64,000 nt of DNA, from the NCBI RefSeq assembly GCF_014204865.1, contig NZ_JACHMG010000001.1, positions 3,994,501 through 4,058,500 of the forward strand, given 5' to 3'. Below, one piece after another: positions 34,531 through 43,229 of this stretch; position 1 is the first letter of the stretch; each line of letters begins with the position of its first letter. Made by a program: the position numbers and the translations under genes. The DNA comes from Amycolatopsis jiangsuensis (GTDB taxonomy: Bacteria > Actinomycetota > Actinomycetes > Mycobacteriales > Pseudonocardiaceae). The notes beneath the pieces were generated by a model, which was not told where the DNA came from, ran no database searches, and saw nothing but the letters and a program-made list of their open reading frames with translations.

Positions 34531-35141
34531 ACGGACACCTTCACAGACTCTTCCCGCTCCGCGCGACGACGCTCCAGCGAAGCCCGCAGCGCCGAGCGCC
34601 CGCGGTGGATCCGGCTGCGCACCGTGCCCAGTTTCACACCCAGGGTGGCGCCGATCTCCTCGTACGACAGCCCTTCGACGTCGCACAGCACAACCGCGGC
34701 GCGGAACTCCGGCGGCAGCTCGTCGAGCGCGGCGTCGAGGTCCGGGTCCAGGTGCGTGTCGCTGTAGTGCTGCTCCGGGCTCGGGTCGTCGCCGACGATC
34801 CGGTCGGTGTCCTCGGGCAGCCCTTCCATCCGCACGCGCTGGCGGCGGCGGGCCATGTCGAGGAACAGGTTGGTGGTGATCCGGTGCAGCCAGCCCTCGA
34901 AGGTGCCCGGCTTGTAGGACGCCAGCGAGCGGAAGACCCGGATGAAGGTCTCCTGCGTGAGGTCCTCGGCGTCGTGTGTGTTGCCGGTCAGGCGGTAGGC
35001 CAGCCGGTAGACCCGGTCGGCGTGCTCGCGCACGACCTGGTCCCACGACGGCGGCGTCCAGGCCGCCTCGGCGGGCTCCACGGCCACCGTCTCGGCGACC
35101 GGTGTCTCGGCGTTCTGCATCGGGGGAGCAGGCACCTCCAT
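34527..35141 (-). CDS. sigE: ECF RNA polymerase sigma factor SigE
   Basis: A 204-residue group IV sigma factor with region 2 ([20 protein letters not shown], then [18 protein letters not shown]) and region 4 ([40 protein letters not shown]). It directs transcription of envelope-stress genes and is held by RseA encoded immediately downstream. A GGGAAC-N17-CGTT promoter lies 27 bp upstream, indicating control by an ECF sigma factor such as SigH/SigR or by itself. ATG at 35141 with AGAGGAG upstream. Confidence 0.93.
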   Translation of the reverse strand: MEVPAPPMQNAETPVAETVAVEPAEAAWTPPSWDQVVREHADRVYRLAYRLTGNTHDAEDLTQETFIRVFRSLASYKPGTFEGWLHRITTNLFLDMARRRQRVRMEGLPEDTDRIVGDDPSPEQHYSDTHLDPDLDAALDELPPEFRAAVVLCDVEGLSYEEIGATLGVKLGTVRSRIHRGRSALRASLERRRAEREESVKVSV

Positions 35142-35167
35142 CTGCGTAACTCCTCTTCTGCTCAGCC

Positions 35168-35194
35168 AACGCGGATCGGGCGCACGGTGTTCCC
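35168..35194 (-). promoter_or_regulatory. ECF-type promoter of sigE
   Basis: On the minus strand GGGAAC (35194-35189), 17 bases, CGTT (35171-35168). The extended form GGGAACA-N16-CGTT equals the SigH/SigR-type consensus and also fits the SigE class. It lies just upstream of the sigE start. Confidence 0.65.
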
Positions 35195-35318
35195 GTGCGG
35201 TCTGGATCCAGTCTGTCCGGTCTTCCCGTGGTTCTGGTGAGACGGGACTGAGAGCAGCCTGAGAAGTTGTTCCGACGGCTTACCAGGGAGCCTTCGCGGT
35301 TTTGTCGACACCCAGCGC

Positions 35319-35324
35319 TAACCT
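35319..35324 (+). promoter_or_regulatory. -10 element (TAACCT) of the O-methyltransferase gene
   Basis: TAACCT plus six bases to the GTG at 35331, leaderless-type, divergent from the sigE promoter. Confidence 0.45.
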
Positions 35325-35330
35325 TCGCGC

Positions 35331-35984
35331 GTGAGTTCCGGGACGCGTGCGGCGTCGGAGGCCGACCCGATGAGTGCCGAGTACATCGACGGGTACCTGC
35401 CCGACGACGATGTGCTGGCCGCGGCACGCGGGCGCGCGGCCGAGCTGGGCTGCTCCCCGCTCGCTCCCGGGGCGGGCACCACGCTGCGGTTCCTCGCCGC
35501 GACGCTGGGCGCGCGGGCGGTCGTGGAGGTCGGGACCGGTTCCGGGGTGAGCGGGCTGTGTCTGCTGCGCGGGATGGCCGGCGACGGCGTGCTGACCTCG
35601 ATCGACGTCGAGCCGGAGCACCAGCGCGCGGCCCGGCGCACGTTCCTCGAGGCCGGCTACCCGCCGGGACGGATGCGGCTCATCGTCGGCCGCGCGCTCG
35701 ACGTGCTGCCGCGGCTCACCCCGGGCGGCTACGACCTGGTGTTCGTGGACGCCGCCCGGATCGAGTACCCCGGCTACTACGAGCAGGGGGTGGCGCTGCT
35801 GCGCCGGGGCGGGATCATCGCTTTCCACAACGTGCTGGCCGGCGGCCGGATGGTCGACCCGTCGCGGCGGGACCCGGAAACCCTCGCCCTGCGTGAGGTG
35901 GCCCGGGCCATCCGCGAGGACGAACGCCTGGTCCCGGCCCTGCTCCCGGTCGGCGGCGGGCTGCTCGTCGCGGCGCTGGGCTGA
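35331..35984 (+). CDS. O-methyltransferase (Rv1220c-like, caffeoyl-CoA OMT family)
   Basis: A 217-residue class I methyltransferase. SAM-binding motif I is VVEVGTGSGVSGL (about residues 64-76), then the acidic SIDVEPEHQ, and YDLVFVDAA with metal-binding-type Asp. The gene is divergent from sigE, exactly as Rv1220c. Substrate unknown. GTG at 35331 is supported by the -10 box; an ATG 39 bases downstream is the alternative start. Confidence 0.87.
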   Translation: MSSGTRAASEADPMSAEYIDGYLPDDDVLAAARGRAAELGCSPLAPGAGTTLRFLAATLGARAVVEVGTGSGVSGLCLLRGMAGDGVLTSIDVEPEHQRAARRTFLEAGYPPGRMRLIVGRALDVLPRLTPGGYDLVFVDAARIEYPGYYEQGVALLRRGGIIAFHNVLAGGRMVDPSRRDPETLALREVARAIREDERLVPALLPVGGGLLVAALG

Positions 35985-35990
35985 CGCCGC

Positions 35991-37190
35991 TCACGACGGG
36001 GCGAGCTGGCGTTCAGCGCGGGCGGCTGTGCCGACCGCGATCGCCGCACCGGCCAGCGCGAGCCACACCACCACGGCTGCGATCAGCCACGTCCAGCCGG
36101 TGCGGCCGTAGATGACGCTGCCGACCGCCCCGCCGACGCTGCTGCCGAGGTAGTACATCAGCGTGTAGAGGCCACCGACCTGGCCGCGCGCGTTCTCCGG
36201 GGCCTCGGCGGCGGCCCAGCCGTTCGCGATCGAGTGCGCGGCGAAGAACGCGGCCGTCAGCACCACGAAGCCGAGCACGATCAACGGCAGCGCATCGGAA
36301 ATCGTCAACACGCCACCGATCGCCATCGCCAGCAGTACGCCGAGGATCGCCCGCCGTCGTCCGACGCGAGCGGCGAGCCGGCCCGCGGTGGCCGAGGAGA
36401 CCGACCCGAGTGCGTAGGCGAGGAACACCAGCGACGCGACCGCGGGCGTGAGGTTCAACGGCGCACCGGTGAGCCGGAAACCCGCCGCGTTGTACAGCGC
36501 GACGAAGGAGCCCATACCCAGCAACGCGACCGCGTACTGGGCAAGAAGCACCGGCTGGCGCACGGCGGCGAGCAACCCCGCGCCGACGTCCCGGAGGGTC
36601 TGCCGCTCGCCTCCCGGCCCGCCGTCCGACCGCGGCAGCGCGACCACCGTCACCACGGCACAGACCGCCGAGACACCGGCGACCACGTACAGCGCCCCGC
36701 GCCAGCCGAGTGGACCGGCGGTGAACCCGGTGGCCAGGCGTCCGGTCATGCCGCCGATGGAGTTGCCCGCGATCATCGCGCCGACCGCCGCGGCGACCCC
36801 GGCTCTGCCCAGCCGTTCCGCGAGGTACGCCGTGGCGACTCCGGGGAATCCGGCGATCGCGACCCCCTGCACCGCGCGGAGCACGAGCAGCAGCGAGTAG
36901 TCCGGCATGAGCGGCAACAGCAGTCCGAGCACCGTGGAAAGCACCACGGACGCGAGAATCACCGGCCGCCGTCCGACCACTTCGGACAGTGCCGCGATGG
37001 GCAGCACGGAGATGGCGAGGGCGCCAGTGGCCACGCTCACCGCGAGCGAGGCGCTCCCCGGGTCGAGGTGGTACTGCGCGGCGAGCTGCGGCAGCACCGG
37101 CTGCGGCGCGTAGAGCAGGGCGAACGAGGTGAAACCGGCGGCGGCCACGGCGACCTTGACGCGGCGGGCAGGACGGACGGAGATGGTCAC
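35991..37190 (-). CDS. MFS transporter, YnfM/Bcr-like (12 TM)
   Basis: A 399-residue protein with 12 hydrophobic segments. It has the opening LYAPQPVLPQLAAQY and SEVVGRRPVILAS (motif A) typical of arabinose-efflux/Bcr-type MFS exporters. The GTG start at 37190 removes a non-conserved upstream extension. It is divergent from a LysR gene with only 63 bp between, the standard arrangement for a LysR-activated exporter. Substrate unknown. Confidence 0.87.
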   Translation of the reverse strand: MTISVRPARRVKVAVAAAGFTSFALLYAPQPVLPQLAAQYHLDPGSASLAVSVATGALAISVLPIAALSEVVGRRPVILASVVLSTVLGLLLPLMPDYSLLLVLRAVQGVAIAGFPGVATAYLAERLGRAGVAAAVGAMIAGNSIGGMTGRLATGFTAGPLGWRGALYVVAGVSAVCAVVTVVALPRSDGGPGGERQTLRDVGAGLLAAVRQPVLLAQYAVALLGMGSFVALYNAAGFRLTGAPLNLTPAVASLVFLAYALGSVSSATAGRLAARVGRRRAILGVLLAMAIGGVLTISDALPLIVLGFVVLTAAFFAAHSIANGWAAAEAPENARGQVGGLYTLMYYLGSSVGGAVGSVIYGRTGWTWLIAAVVVWLALAGAAIAVGTAARAERQLAPS

Positions 37191-37240
37191 CGAATCGAAA
37201 GTAAGCCGTGCTAAACAATGCGTCCAATACGTCTGTGGCC

Positions 37241-37246
37241 GATAAT
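37241..37246 (+). promoter_or_regulatory. -10 element (GATAAT) of lysR
   Basis: GATAAT, five of six matches to TATAAT, seven bases before the GTG at 37254. The short divergent region is unusually A/T-rich. Confidence 0.45.
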
Positions 37247-37253
37247 TCATGCT

Positions 37254-38162
37254 GTGGTGGATGAAAGACTGACTGCGCAGCTCGCCCCGCATCTGCTGTT
37301 GCTCGCCACGCTTCGGGAGACCGGGAACGTCACCCGCACAGCGGAGCTGCTGGGGGTGCCGCAGCCGACGGTCAGCCGGCGGCTGGCCGCGTTGAGCCGT
37401 TCACTCGGTGCTCCGCTGACCGTGCCGGACGGCAGGGGCGTGCGGCTGACCCGGGCCGCCGAACTGCTCGCCGAAGCCGCGGAGCGGGCGCTGACCGCGG
37501 TCGATGCCGGTGCCCGGCTGGCCCGCGAGGAGATCGAACCGGCGAGCGGCCGGATCGTGCTGGGGTTCCTGCACCTGCTCGGCCGTGCCCTCGTACCGGA
37601 GCTGCTGCGCGGCTACCGCGCGCACGCGCCCGGCGCCCGGTTCACCCTCGTCCAGGGCTCCCGGCAGGACATGCTGGACCGGCTGACCGCGGGCGAGCTG
37701 GACCTGGCGCTGCTCGCCCCGCTGCCGGAGGACGAACGGCTGGAGTCCGTCGCGCTCGACGAGCAGCCGATCGTGCTTTCGGTCCCCGCGGGACACCGTC
37801 TGGCCGGCCGACGCACCGTGCGGGTGGCGGAGCTGGCGGACGAGCCGTTCGTGCTCCTGGAACCGGGCTACGGCCTCCGCCGCATCACCGACGACCTGTG
37901 CGCCGCCGCCGGTTTCACGCCGAAAGTCGCGTTCGAAGGCCAGGAGTCGGACACCGTACGCGGCCTCGTCGCGGCCGGGCTGGGAGTCGCACTACTGCCA
38001 CTGTTCGAACCCGGCACCCCCGCCGGAGTCACCGAAATCACCCTCACCCCACCAGCCAGCCGCACCATCGGCCTCGCCTGGCGCACCGGCGAACCACAAC
38101 CACCCGCCGTCCACAACTTCCGCAACCACGTCCTCGCCAGCCGCCGGGATCACCCGGCGTAG
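37254..38162 (+). CDS. LysR-family transcriptional regulator
   Basis: A 302-residue regulator: N-terminal winged helix (LLLLATLRETGNVTRTAELL, then GVPQPTVSRRLAALSRSLGA) and a two-lobed effector domain (GRIVLGFLHLLGRALVPELL ... VAAGLGVALLPLF). Start GTG at 37254 (or 37257) is chosen by the -10 box. It very likely controls the divergent MFS exporter. Its 3' end overlaps the convergent aminopeptidase gene by 13 bp. Confidence 0.9.
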   Translation: MVDERLTAQLAPHLLLLATLRETGNVTRTAELLGVPQPTVSRRLAALSRSLGAPLTVPDGRGVRLTRAAELLAEAAERALTAVDAGARLAREEIEPASGRIVLGFLHLLGRALVPELLRGYRAHAPGARFTLVQGSRQDMLDRLTAGELDLALLAPLPEDERLESVALDEQPIVLSVPAGHRLAGRRTVRVAELADEPFVLLEPGYGLRRITDDLCAAAGFTPKVAFEGQESDTVRGLVAAGLGVALLPLFEPGTPAGVTEITLTPPASRTIGLAWRTGEPQPPAVHNFRNHVLASRRDHPA

Positions 38163-39571
38163 GAAGCCGCCAGCTCCACCAGCGTTCGCGCCGCGAATCC
38201 CGATGCGCCGGGGACCACGTCGTCGTATGCCTTGTCCGCACGGGCCGGGCCGGCGATGTCCAGGTGGGCCCACGGCAGGCCCTCGGTGAACTCCCGCAGG
38301 AACAGCGCCGCCATGATGCCGCCCGGGCCGCCGGGTGCCTGGCGCACATCACCGAGCGTGCCTTCCACACCGCTCGCGTAGTCCTCCACCAGCGGCATCC
38401 GCCACCACGCCTCGCCGACACGGGCACCGGCCTCGACGACGCGTTTCGCGATCGCGTCCTCGGTCGCGAAGACGCCTCCGGTGCGCAGTCCGAGGGAAAC
38501 CTTCATCGCGCCGGTCAGGGTGGCCACGTCGACCACCAGGTCCGGCTTGAAACGTTCGATGCCGTACGCCAGCGCGTCGGCCATCACCATCCGGCCTTCG
38601 GCGTCGGTGTTGCCGACCTCGGTGGTCCGGCCGCCGTAGTGCCGCACGATGTCGCCCGGCCGGTACGAACCGCCGGACACGTGGTTCTCCGCCGCCGGGA
38701 CCAGCGCGGTCACCCGCACGGGCAGGCCGAGCTCGGCGATCGCGCGCACCGCGCCGAGCACGGCCGCCCCGCCCGCCATGTCGGTGCGCATCAGGTGCAT
38801 TCCGTCGTTCGGCTTCAGCGACAGGCCACCGGTGTCGAACGTGATGCCCTTGCCCACGAGCAACAGGTGCTGCGCCGCGCTACGCGGGCGGTAGTCGAGT
38901 TCGATCAGCCGCGGCGGCGAGGCGGAGCCGCCGCCGACCGCCAGTACGCCGCCGAACCCGTTCTCCGCCAGCCACTTCTCGTCCCGCACGGTCACCCGTA
39001 CCGGCTCCCCGACGACCTTGGCCGCGGTGTTCGCCAGCCACGCCGGGTTCTTCACATTCGACGGGGCGTTCGCCAGGTCCCGGGTGAACGCGGCGGCCGC
39101 GGCCAGCGTCCGCACCCGCGCCACCTCGCGGGCGAACTCCGCCGCCGGACCGTCCCCGGCGATCAGCCGCACCGCCGGCACCGGCGGCTTCGGCTCGCTC
39201 GCGGTGACCACGAAGCGGTAGCCGCCCAGCGACAAACCGGTCGCCAGCTCGCCGACCTGCGCCGCGGTGACGCTCTCGGGCAGCGTCACCTGCACTGTCC
39301 GGATCGGACTCTCCGCCGCCGCGTCGCGCAGCGAGCGCGCCAGCGCCGCACCGGCGCGGCGGAAGTCCTTCGGCTCGCCTTCCCCGATTCCCGCGACCCA
39401 GCGCGGTGAATCCCCGTCTTCGGCGAGCTCGCGCACCTCACCGGCACGCACCGCCTCTTCACCCTCGGCGGGCGCCGCGGCCAGCGTGGCTCGCGGGATC
39501 CCTCGCCGGGCCGCGGCGACGACCTCGATCTCGGGCAGTTTCGTGGGGACGGCTGGTAGTGGATTACGCAC
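38150..39571 (-). CDS. pepA: Leucyl aminopeptidase (M17, PepA-like)
   Basis: A 473-residue two-domain enzyme. The C-terminal catalytic domain has GKGITFDTGGLSLKP (Lys and Asp of the dimetal site) and the M17 signature NTDAEGRM, with TLTGAMKVSLG further on. It removes N-terminal residues, leucine preferred, using two metal ions. The N-terminal macro-like domain is present, so the length is normal. GTG start at 39571. Confidence 0.92.
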   Translation of the reverse strand: MRNPLPAVPTKLPEIEVVAAARRGIPRATLAAAPAEGEEAVRAGEVRELAEDGDSPRWVAGIGEGEPKDFRRAGAALARSLRDAAAESPIRTVQVTLPESVTAAQVGELATGLSLGGYRFVVTASEPKPPVPAVRLIAGDGPAAEFAREVARVRTLAAAAAFTRDLANAPSNVKNPAWLANTAAKVVGEPVRVTVRDEKWLAENGFGGVLAVGGGSASPPRLIELDYRPRSAAQHLLLVGKGITFDTGGLSLKPNDGMHLMRTDMAGGAAVLGAVRAIAELGLPVRVTALVPAAENHVSGGSYRPGDIVRHYGGRTTEVGNTDAEGRMVMADALAYGIERFKPDLVVDVATLTGAMKVSLGLRTGGVFATEDAIAKRVVEAGARVGEAWWRMPLVEDYASGVEGTLGDVRQAPGGPGGIMAALFLREFTEGLPWAHLDIAGPARADKAYDDVVPGASGFAARTLVELAASYAG

Positions 39572-39660
39572 AGCGAGCTACCTTCGGGCGCAGACGAACC
39601 GCGACCCCGGCCTCCAGCGGAGACCGGGGTGCACATCGGACAGAGTGGATGGAGCCGGAA

Positions 39661-39828
39661 TCAGCCGGTGACCTCCTGCAATGCCACGCCGAGGTCCTTC
39701 GCTTCCTCCGCGGACAGTTCGACGACCAACCGGCCGCCACCCTCCAGTGGCACCCGCATCACGAGGCCCCGCCCCTCCTTGGTCACTTCGAGGGGACCAT
39801 CTCCGGTCCGGGGCTTCATGGCCGCCAT
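39661..39828 (-). CDS. DUF3117 protein (Rv1211-like)
   Basis: A 55-residue protein, almost entirely the conserved DUF3117 sequence: MAAMKPRTGDGPLE, then RGLVMRVPLEGGGRLVVELS and AEEAKDLG. ATG at 39828 follows GGAGGGAG. Conserved across actinobacteria, always small and basic-to-neutral; function unknown. Confidence 0.9.
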   Translation of the reverse strand: MAAMKPRTGDGPLEVTKEGRGLVMRVPLEGGGRLVVELSAEEAKDLGVALQEVTG

Positions 39829-40027
39829 AGCGTGCTCCCTCCGTCTCAACCGGCGCGCCCGGGTCGCGCACTCCCATGCCAGCCGGGTCCAGGACTCCAT
39901 TGTCCCTCATCAGCGGCCGGGCGCGAACGCGGACCGATCATTTGCGGACGCATCCGTGCTGGTATGCCGCCCGGCGGGGGTGAAAGACTCGGCGGCGGAC
40001 CGACTCACCGCCCGCAGAGGAGCACCA

Positions 40028-40822
40028 GTGACCACATCCGAAGTCCTGCTGTCCGCCGACGCCGACGGCGTGCGCACGCTGACCCTGAACCGGCCGCAGG
40101 CGTACAACTCGCTGACCGTCGAGCTCAAGGAGCGGCTGCTGGCCGAGCTGCGCGCCGCCGCCGAGGACGCCGGCGTGCGTGCGGTCGTGCTCACCGGCAC
40201 CGGCAAGGCGTTCTGCGCCGGGCAGGACCTGAAGGAGCACGTGGGGCTGCTGCAGGCGAACGACCCGGCGCCGCTGAACACGGTCAGCGAGCACTACAAC
40301 CCGATGGTCCGGGCGATCATCGGCATGCCGAAGCCGGTGATCGCGGCCGTGAACGGCACCGCGGCCGGGGCGGGCGCGGCGCTCGCCTACGCCTGCGACC
40401 TGAGGATCGCGGCCGAGTCCTCGTCGTTCCTGATGGCGTTCGCGAACGTCGGTCTCGGACCGGACTCCGGTGCGTCGTGGACGTTGCAGCGGCTGATCGG
40501 TCTCGGCCGCGCCTCCGAGCTGATGCTGCTCGGGCGCAAGGTCGACTCCGCGGAGGCGCTGCGCATCGGGATCGTCGGCGAGGTCGTGCCGGACGAGGAG
40601 CTGACCGCACGCGTACAGGCCGCGGCCACGAAGCTGGCGGCCGGCCCGACCGTGGCCTACTCGAAGATCAAGCACGTGCTTGCCGTGGCCGCGCAGTCCT
40701 CTCTGGACGAAGCGCTGGAGGCGGAGGACGCCGCGCAGGGCGCGCTCGGCAAGACCGCCGACCACGGCGAAGCCGTGGAAGCCTTTGTCACCAAGCGCAA
40801 GCCGGACTTCCAGGGCAAGTGA
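40028..40822 (+). CDS. Enoyl-CoA hydratase/isomerase
   Basis: A 264-residue crotonase-fold protein. Oxyanion-hole segments KAFCAGQDLKEH (about residues 58-69) and NGTAAGAGAALAYACDLRIA (about 105-124) are intact, with FANVGLGPDSGASW after them where catalytic residues usually sit; Asp rather than Glu suggests the PaaG/isomerase subgroup. GTG at 40028 with GAGGAG upstream. It could act in aromatic-acid (phenylacetate) or fatty-acid breakdown; no pathway genes adjoin it. Confidence 0.88.
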   Translation: MTTSEVLLSADADGVRTLTLNRPQAYNSLTVELKERLLAELRAAAEDAGVRAVVLTGTGKAFCAGQDLKEHVGLLQANDPAPLNTVSEHYNPMVRAIIGMPKPVIAAVNGTAAGAGAALAYACDLRIAAESSSFLMAFANVGLGPDSGASWTLQRLIGLGRASELMLLGRKVDSAEALRIGIVGEVVPDEELTARVQAAATKLAAGPTVAYSKIKHVLAVAAQSSLDEALEAEDAAQGALGKTADHGEAVEAFVTKRKPDFQGK

Positions 40823-40824
40823 GA

Positions 40825-40872
40825 CCTCGTGAGTGCTGACGCCGGTTAGAACCGGCTTCAGCACTCACGAGG
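40825..40872. terminator. Long bidirectional hairpin terminator
   Basis: CCTCGTGAGTGCTGA (40825-40839) pairs with TCAGCACTCACGAGG (40858-40872), and the interior GCCGGT/ACCGGC closes a TAGA tetraloop after one mismatch. It separates convergent genes and contains the last codons and stop of tag. Confidence 0.8.
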
Positions 40873-41428
40873 CGCGGAAGCAGTCCCGGAGGTGGTCGTC
40901 GACCATGCCGGTCGCCTGCATGAGCGCGTAACAGGTGGTCGGGCCGAGAAAGGCGAAGCCGCGCTTCTTCAGGTCCTTCGCCATCGCCTTCGACTCGTCG
41001 GTCACCGCGGGCACGTCGGCGAGCGTGCGCGGACGCCGGTGCTTCTTCGGGGCGAACGACCACAGCAGCTCGTCGAGCGGACGGTCGAGGTCGGCGATGG
41101 CACGGGCGTTGTTCACCGCCGCCTCGATCTTCGCGCGGTTGCGCACGATCGACGCGTCCTGCATCAGCCGAGCCACGTCGGCCTCGCCGAACCGGGCCAC
41201 CTTCGCCGGCACGAAGCCATGGAACGCCTTCCGGAAGTTCTCCCGCTTGCGCAGGATGGTGATCCAGGACAGCCCGGACTGGAACGATTCGAGGCACAGC
41301 CGCTCGTACAGCTCCGGCTCACCGTGCAGCGGGAAGCCCCACTCCTCGTCGTGGTAGGCCGCGTAGTCCGGCGCCGAGTTGCCCCACGGGCAGCGCGCCA
41401 CCCCGTCGTCGCCGAGCAGGTCGGTCAC
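40865..41428 (-). CDS. tag: DNA-3-methyladenine glycosylase I
   Basis: A 187-residue Tag/TagA enzyme that excises 3-methyladenine from alkylated DNA. The zinc-snap ligands are all present: Cys13 in RCPWG and His26 near the start, and His/Cys in DDHLRDC at the end. The middle carries EWGFPLHGEPELYE and GLSWITILRKRENF, typical of the family. GTG at 41428 overlaps the stop of the SRPBCC gene by four bases. Corresponds to Rv1210. Confidence 0.92.
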   Translation of the reverse strand: MTDLLGDDGVARCPWGNSAPDYAAYHDEEWGFPLHGEPELYERLCLESFQSGLSWITILRKRENFRKAFHGFVPAKVARFGEADVARLMQDASIVRNRAKIEAAVNNARAIADLDRPLDELLWSFAPKKHRRPRTLADVPAVTDESKAMAKDLKKRGFAFLGPTTCYALMQATGMVDDHLRDCFRAS

Positions 41429-41883
41429 TGCTGGTCCCCCATCGAATAGTTTTCCGCGAACCGCGCGAACTGCCGCAGCGACTGCCGTACGCCGAGCGCG
41501 AACGCCGGGCGCACCACCGGCCAGCCTGCCCGGCCGACGACTCCGAACGGCAGGCTCAGATGTTCCGCCCAGACCAGCGTGCAGTCCCCCGCGCCCTTCG
41601 CGACCACCTGGAAGGTACCGGTGCCGCGCACGATCCGGCCGAGGTGGCGCACGGTGCACCGCAGCGGCGGCTCCCACGAGGTGATCTCCATGGTGTCGGT
41701 GAAACCGACCCCGGCAATCCCGGTGAACGCGGAGAGCCGGGAGCCCACGCTGCGCCCGTTGCCCTCGGTCACGCGCACCGACGTGCCGAGCATCCATTCG
41801 CCCTGGCGGTTCCAGTCGGTGAGCGCGAGCCAGGTCGTACCGGCGGGTGCCGCGACGTCGACCGACAGGACCAGGTCACTCAC
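41425..41883 (-). CDS. SRPBCC (polyketide cyclase/START-like) family protein
   Basis: A 152-residue single START-like domain: VSDLVLSVDVAAPAGTTWLA, DWNRQGEWMLGTSV, then the hydrophobic helix at the end. Such proteins bind lipophilic ligands in a cavity; specific function unknown. Overlaps the DivIVA-like gene by eight bases and tag by four, so the three are one transcript. Confidence 0.82.
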   Translation of the reverse strand: MSDLVLSVDVAAPAGTTWLALTDWNRQGEWMLGTSVRVTEGNGRSVGSRLSAFTGIAGVGFTDTMEITSWEPPLRCTVRHLGRIVRGTGTFQVVAKGAGDCTLVWAEHLSLPFGVVGRAGWPVVRPAFALGVRQSLRQFARFAENYSMGDQQ

Positions 41884-42199
41884 CCGCGGGCCCCCGGTGC
41901 GCGCCGCCGGCCTTCGCCGCCTCCAGCCGGGCGACGTGCGCGCGCAGCTCGTCCAGCTCCCCGCCCAGCCGGCGCAGCACCCAGTCCACTTCGGACATCT
42001 TGTAGCCACGCAGCACGAGCTGGAACCGCACCTGCCGCACGTCGTCGCCGTGGATGTCCTCGGCGGGCAGCCGGGTGGGCGAACTGCCCGGCGGCAGCGG
42101 GGCGAGTTCCTCGCCGCGGCCGAACACCACCGCGGCCAGCAGGAACACGACGGCGGCCACCAGCAGCATGACTACGAGGTAGATCAGCGCGGTCGTCAC
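41876..42199 (-). CDS. DivIVA-domain membrane protein (Rv1209-like)
   Basis: A 107-residue protein: one N-terminal membrane helix (ALIYLVVMLLVAAVVFLLAAV) and a short DivIVA-type segment VRFQLVLRGYKMSEVDWVLR followed by a coiled coil (LGGELDELRAHVARLEA). The GYKMSEVD pattern is the DivIVA-type N-terminal motif. GTG at 42199. Its neighbours tag and gpgS match Rv1210 and Rv1208. It may localise at membranes of growing poles; unproven. Confidence 0.83.
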   Translation of the reverse strand: MTTALIYLVVMLLVAAVVFLLAAVVFGRGEELAPLPPGSSPTRLPAEDIHGDDVRQVRFQLVLRGYKMSEVDWVLRRLGGELDELRAHVARLEAAKAGGAHRGPAGE

Positions 42200-42266
42200 C
42201 TCCCGATCGTGGCACACCGGTGCGCGCACCGTCGCGTGAGCACGCCCGGGTCCACTTCGGACGTGC

Positions 42267-43175
42267 TCAGCTCCCGGCGCGCCCGGCCAGCACCTCCCGC
42301 ATCGGCGGCCGTCCGGCCAGCGGCACCTCGGTCACGTCCGGCAGCCATTCCCCGGACACCGGCACGAACTGGGTGAACCGGTCCGTTTCGCCGGCCGGCA
42401 TCCCGGAGCGCTCCAGCGCCGCGGCGAGGATCTGGCGGGACATCACGCCCAGTTGCAGCAGCGACCGGTTGCGGTGCTTGCGCACGCCGAGGTTGACCTG
42501 GGCGAGCGCGTCCAGTCCGTAGCGGGCCTCGGCGTCCATCAGCAGGCCGATCTCCACGCCGTACCCGCCGGCGAACGGCACCGTTTCGAGGAATTCGCGG
42601 GTGCCCGCGTACTCGCCGCCCAGCGGTTGCACCAGTTCGGCCAGCGCCGGGCGCAACGCGGACAGCACCGGACGGGCCAGCAGCTCGGTCACCCGGCCGC
42701 CGCCGGTGCTCTCCAGCCGCAGCGGACGGCGGTAGAAGCCCTTCACCAGGTGCACACCCGTCTCGGTGAGCATCGGCCCGAGCAGCGCGGGCACGAACGA
42801 CGGGTCCGGGTCGACCAGGTCGGAGTCGAGGAACACGAGCACGTCGCCGGTGGTCGCGGCCAGCGAACGCCACAGCACCTCACCTTTGCCCGGACGCGGC
42901 GGCACCTCCGGCAACACGTCCTCGCGCCGCACCACCCGCGCTCCCGCGGCGGCGGCCACCTCGGCGGTCGCGTCGGTGGAGCCGGAGTCGACCACGACCA
43001 GTTCGTCCACCACGGTGCCGAGCAGCGGCCGCACCGAGGCGACCACTTCGGCAACGGTCTGCTCCTCGTTCAACGCCGGCAACACCACCGACACCGTGCG
43101 GCCCCGCTTCGCCGCCAGGATGGCCGCGGTGCTCCACCCGGGCTCCTGCCAGGTGCGCCGCTCGAACCAGCTCAT
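42267..43175 (-). CDS. gpgS: Glucosyl-3-phosphoglycerate synthase
   Basis: A 302-residue GT-A glycosyltransferase (GT81). VSVVLPALNEEQTV binds the donor nucleotide, FLDSDLVDPDP carries the metal-binding DSD motif (about residues 130-140), and PLGGEYAGTREFLE matches the acceptor region. It transfers glucose from NDP-glucose to 3-phosphoglycerate, the first step of methylglucose lipopolysaccharide synthesis in mycobacteria. Rv1208 ortholog by position. ATG at 43175; divergent from plsC. Confidence 0.92.
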   Translation of the reverse strand: MSWFERRTWQEPGWSTAAILAAKRGRTVSVVLPALNEEQTVAEVVASVRPLLGTVVDELVVVDSGSTDATAEVAAAAGARVVRREDVLPEVPPRPGKGEVLWRSLAATTGDVLVFLDSDLVDPDPSFVPALLGPMLTETGVHLVKGFYRRPLRLESTGGGRVTELLARPVLSALRPALAELVQPLGGEYAGTREFLETVPFAGGYGVEIGLLMDAEARYGLDALAQVNLGVRKHRNRSLLQLGVMSRQILAAALERSGMPAGETDRFTQFVPVSGEWLPDVTEVPLAGRPPMREVLAGRAGS

Positions 43176-43229
43176 GGCGGCGATCGTGCCATGCTGGAGT
43201 CGGTGCCCGGTCCACCGGAGGGAGAACTC

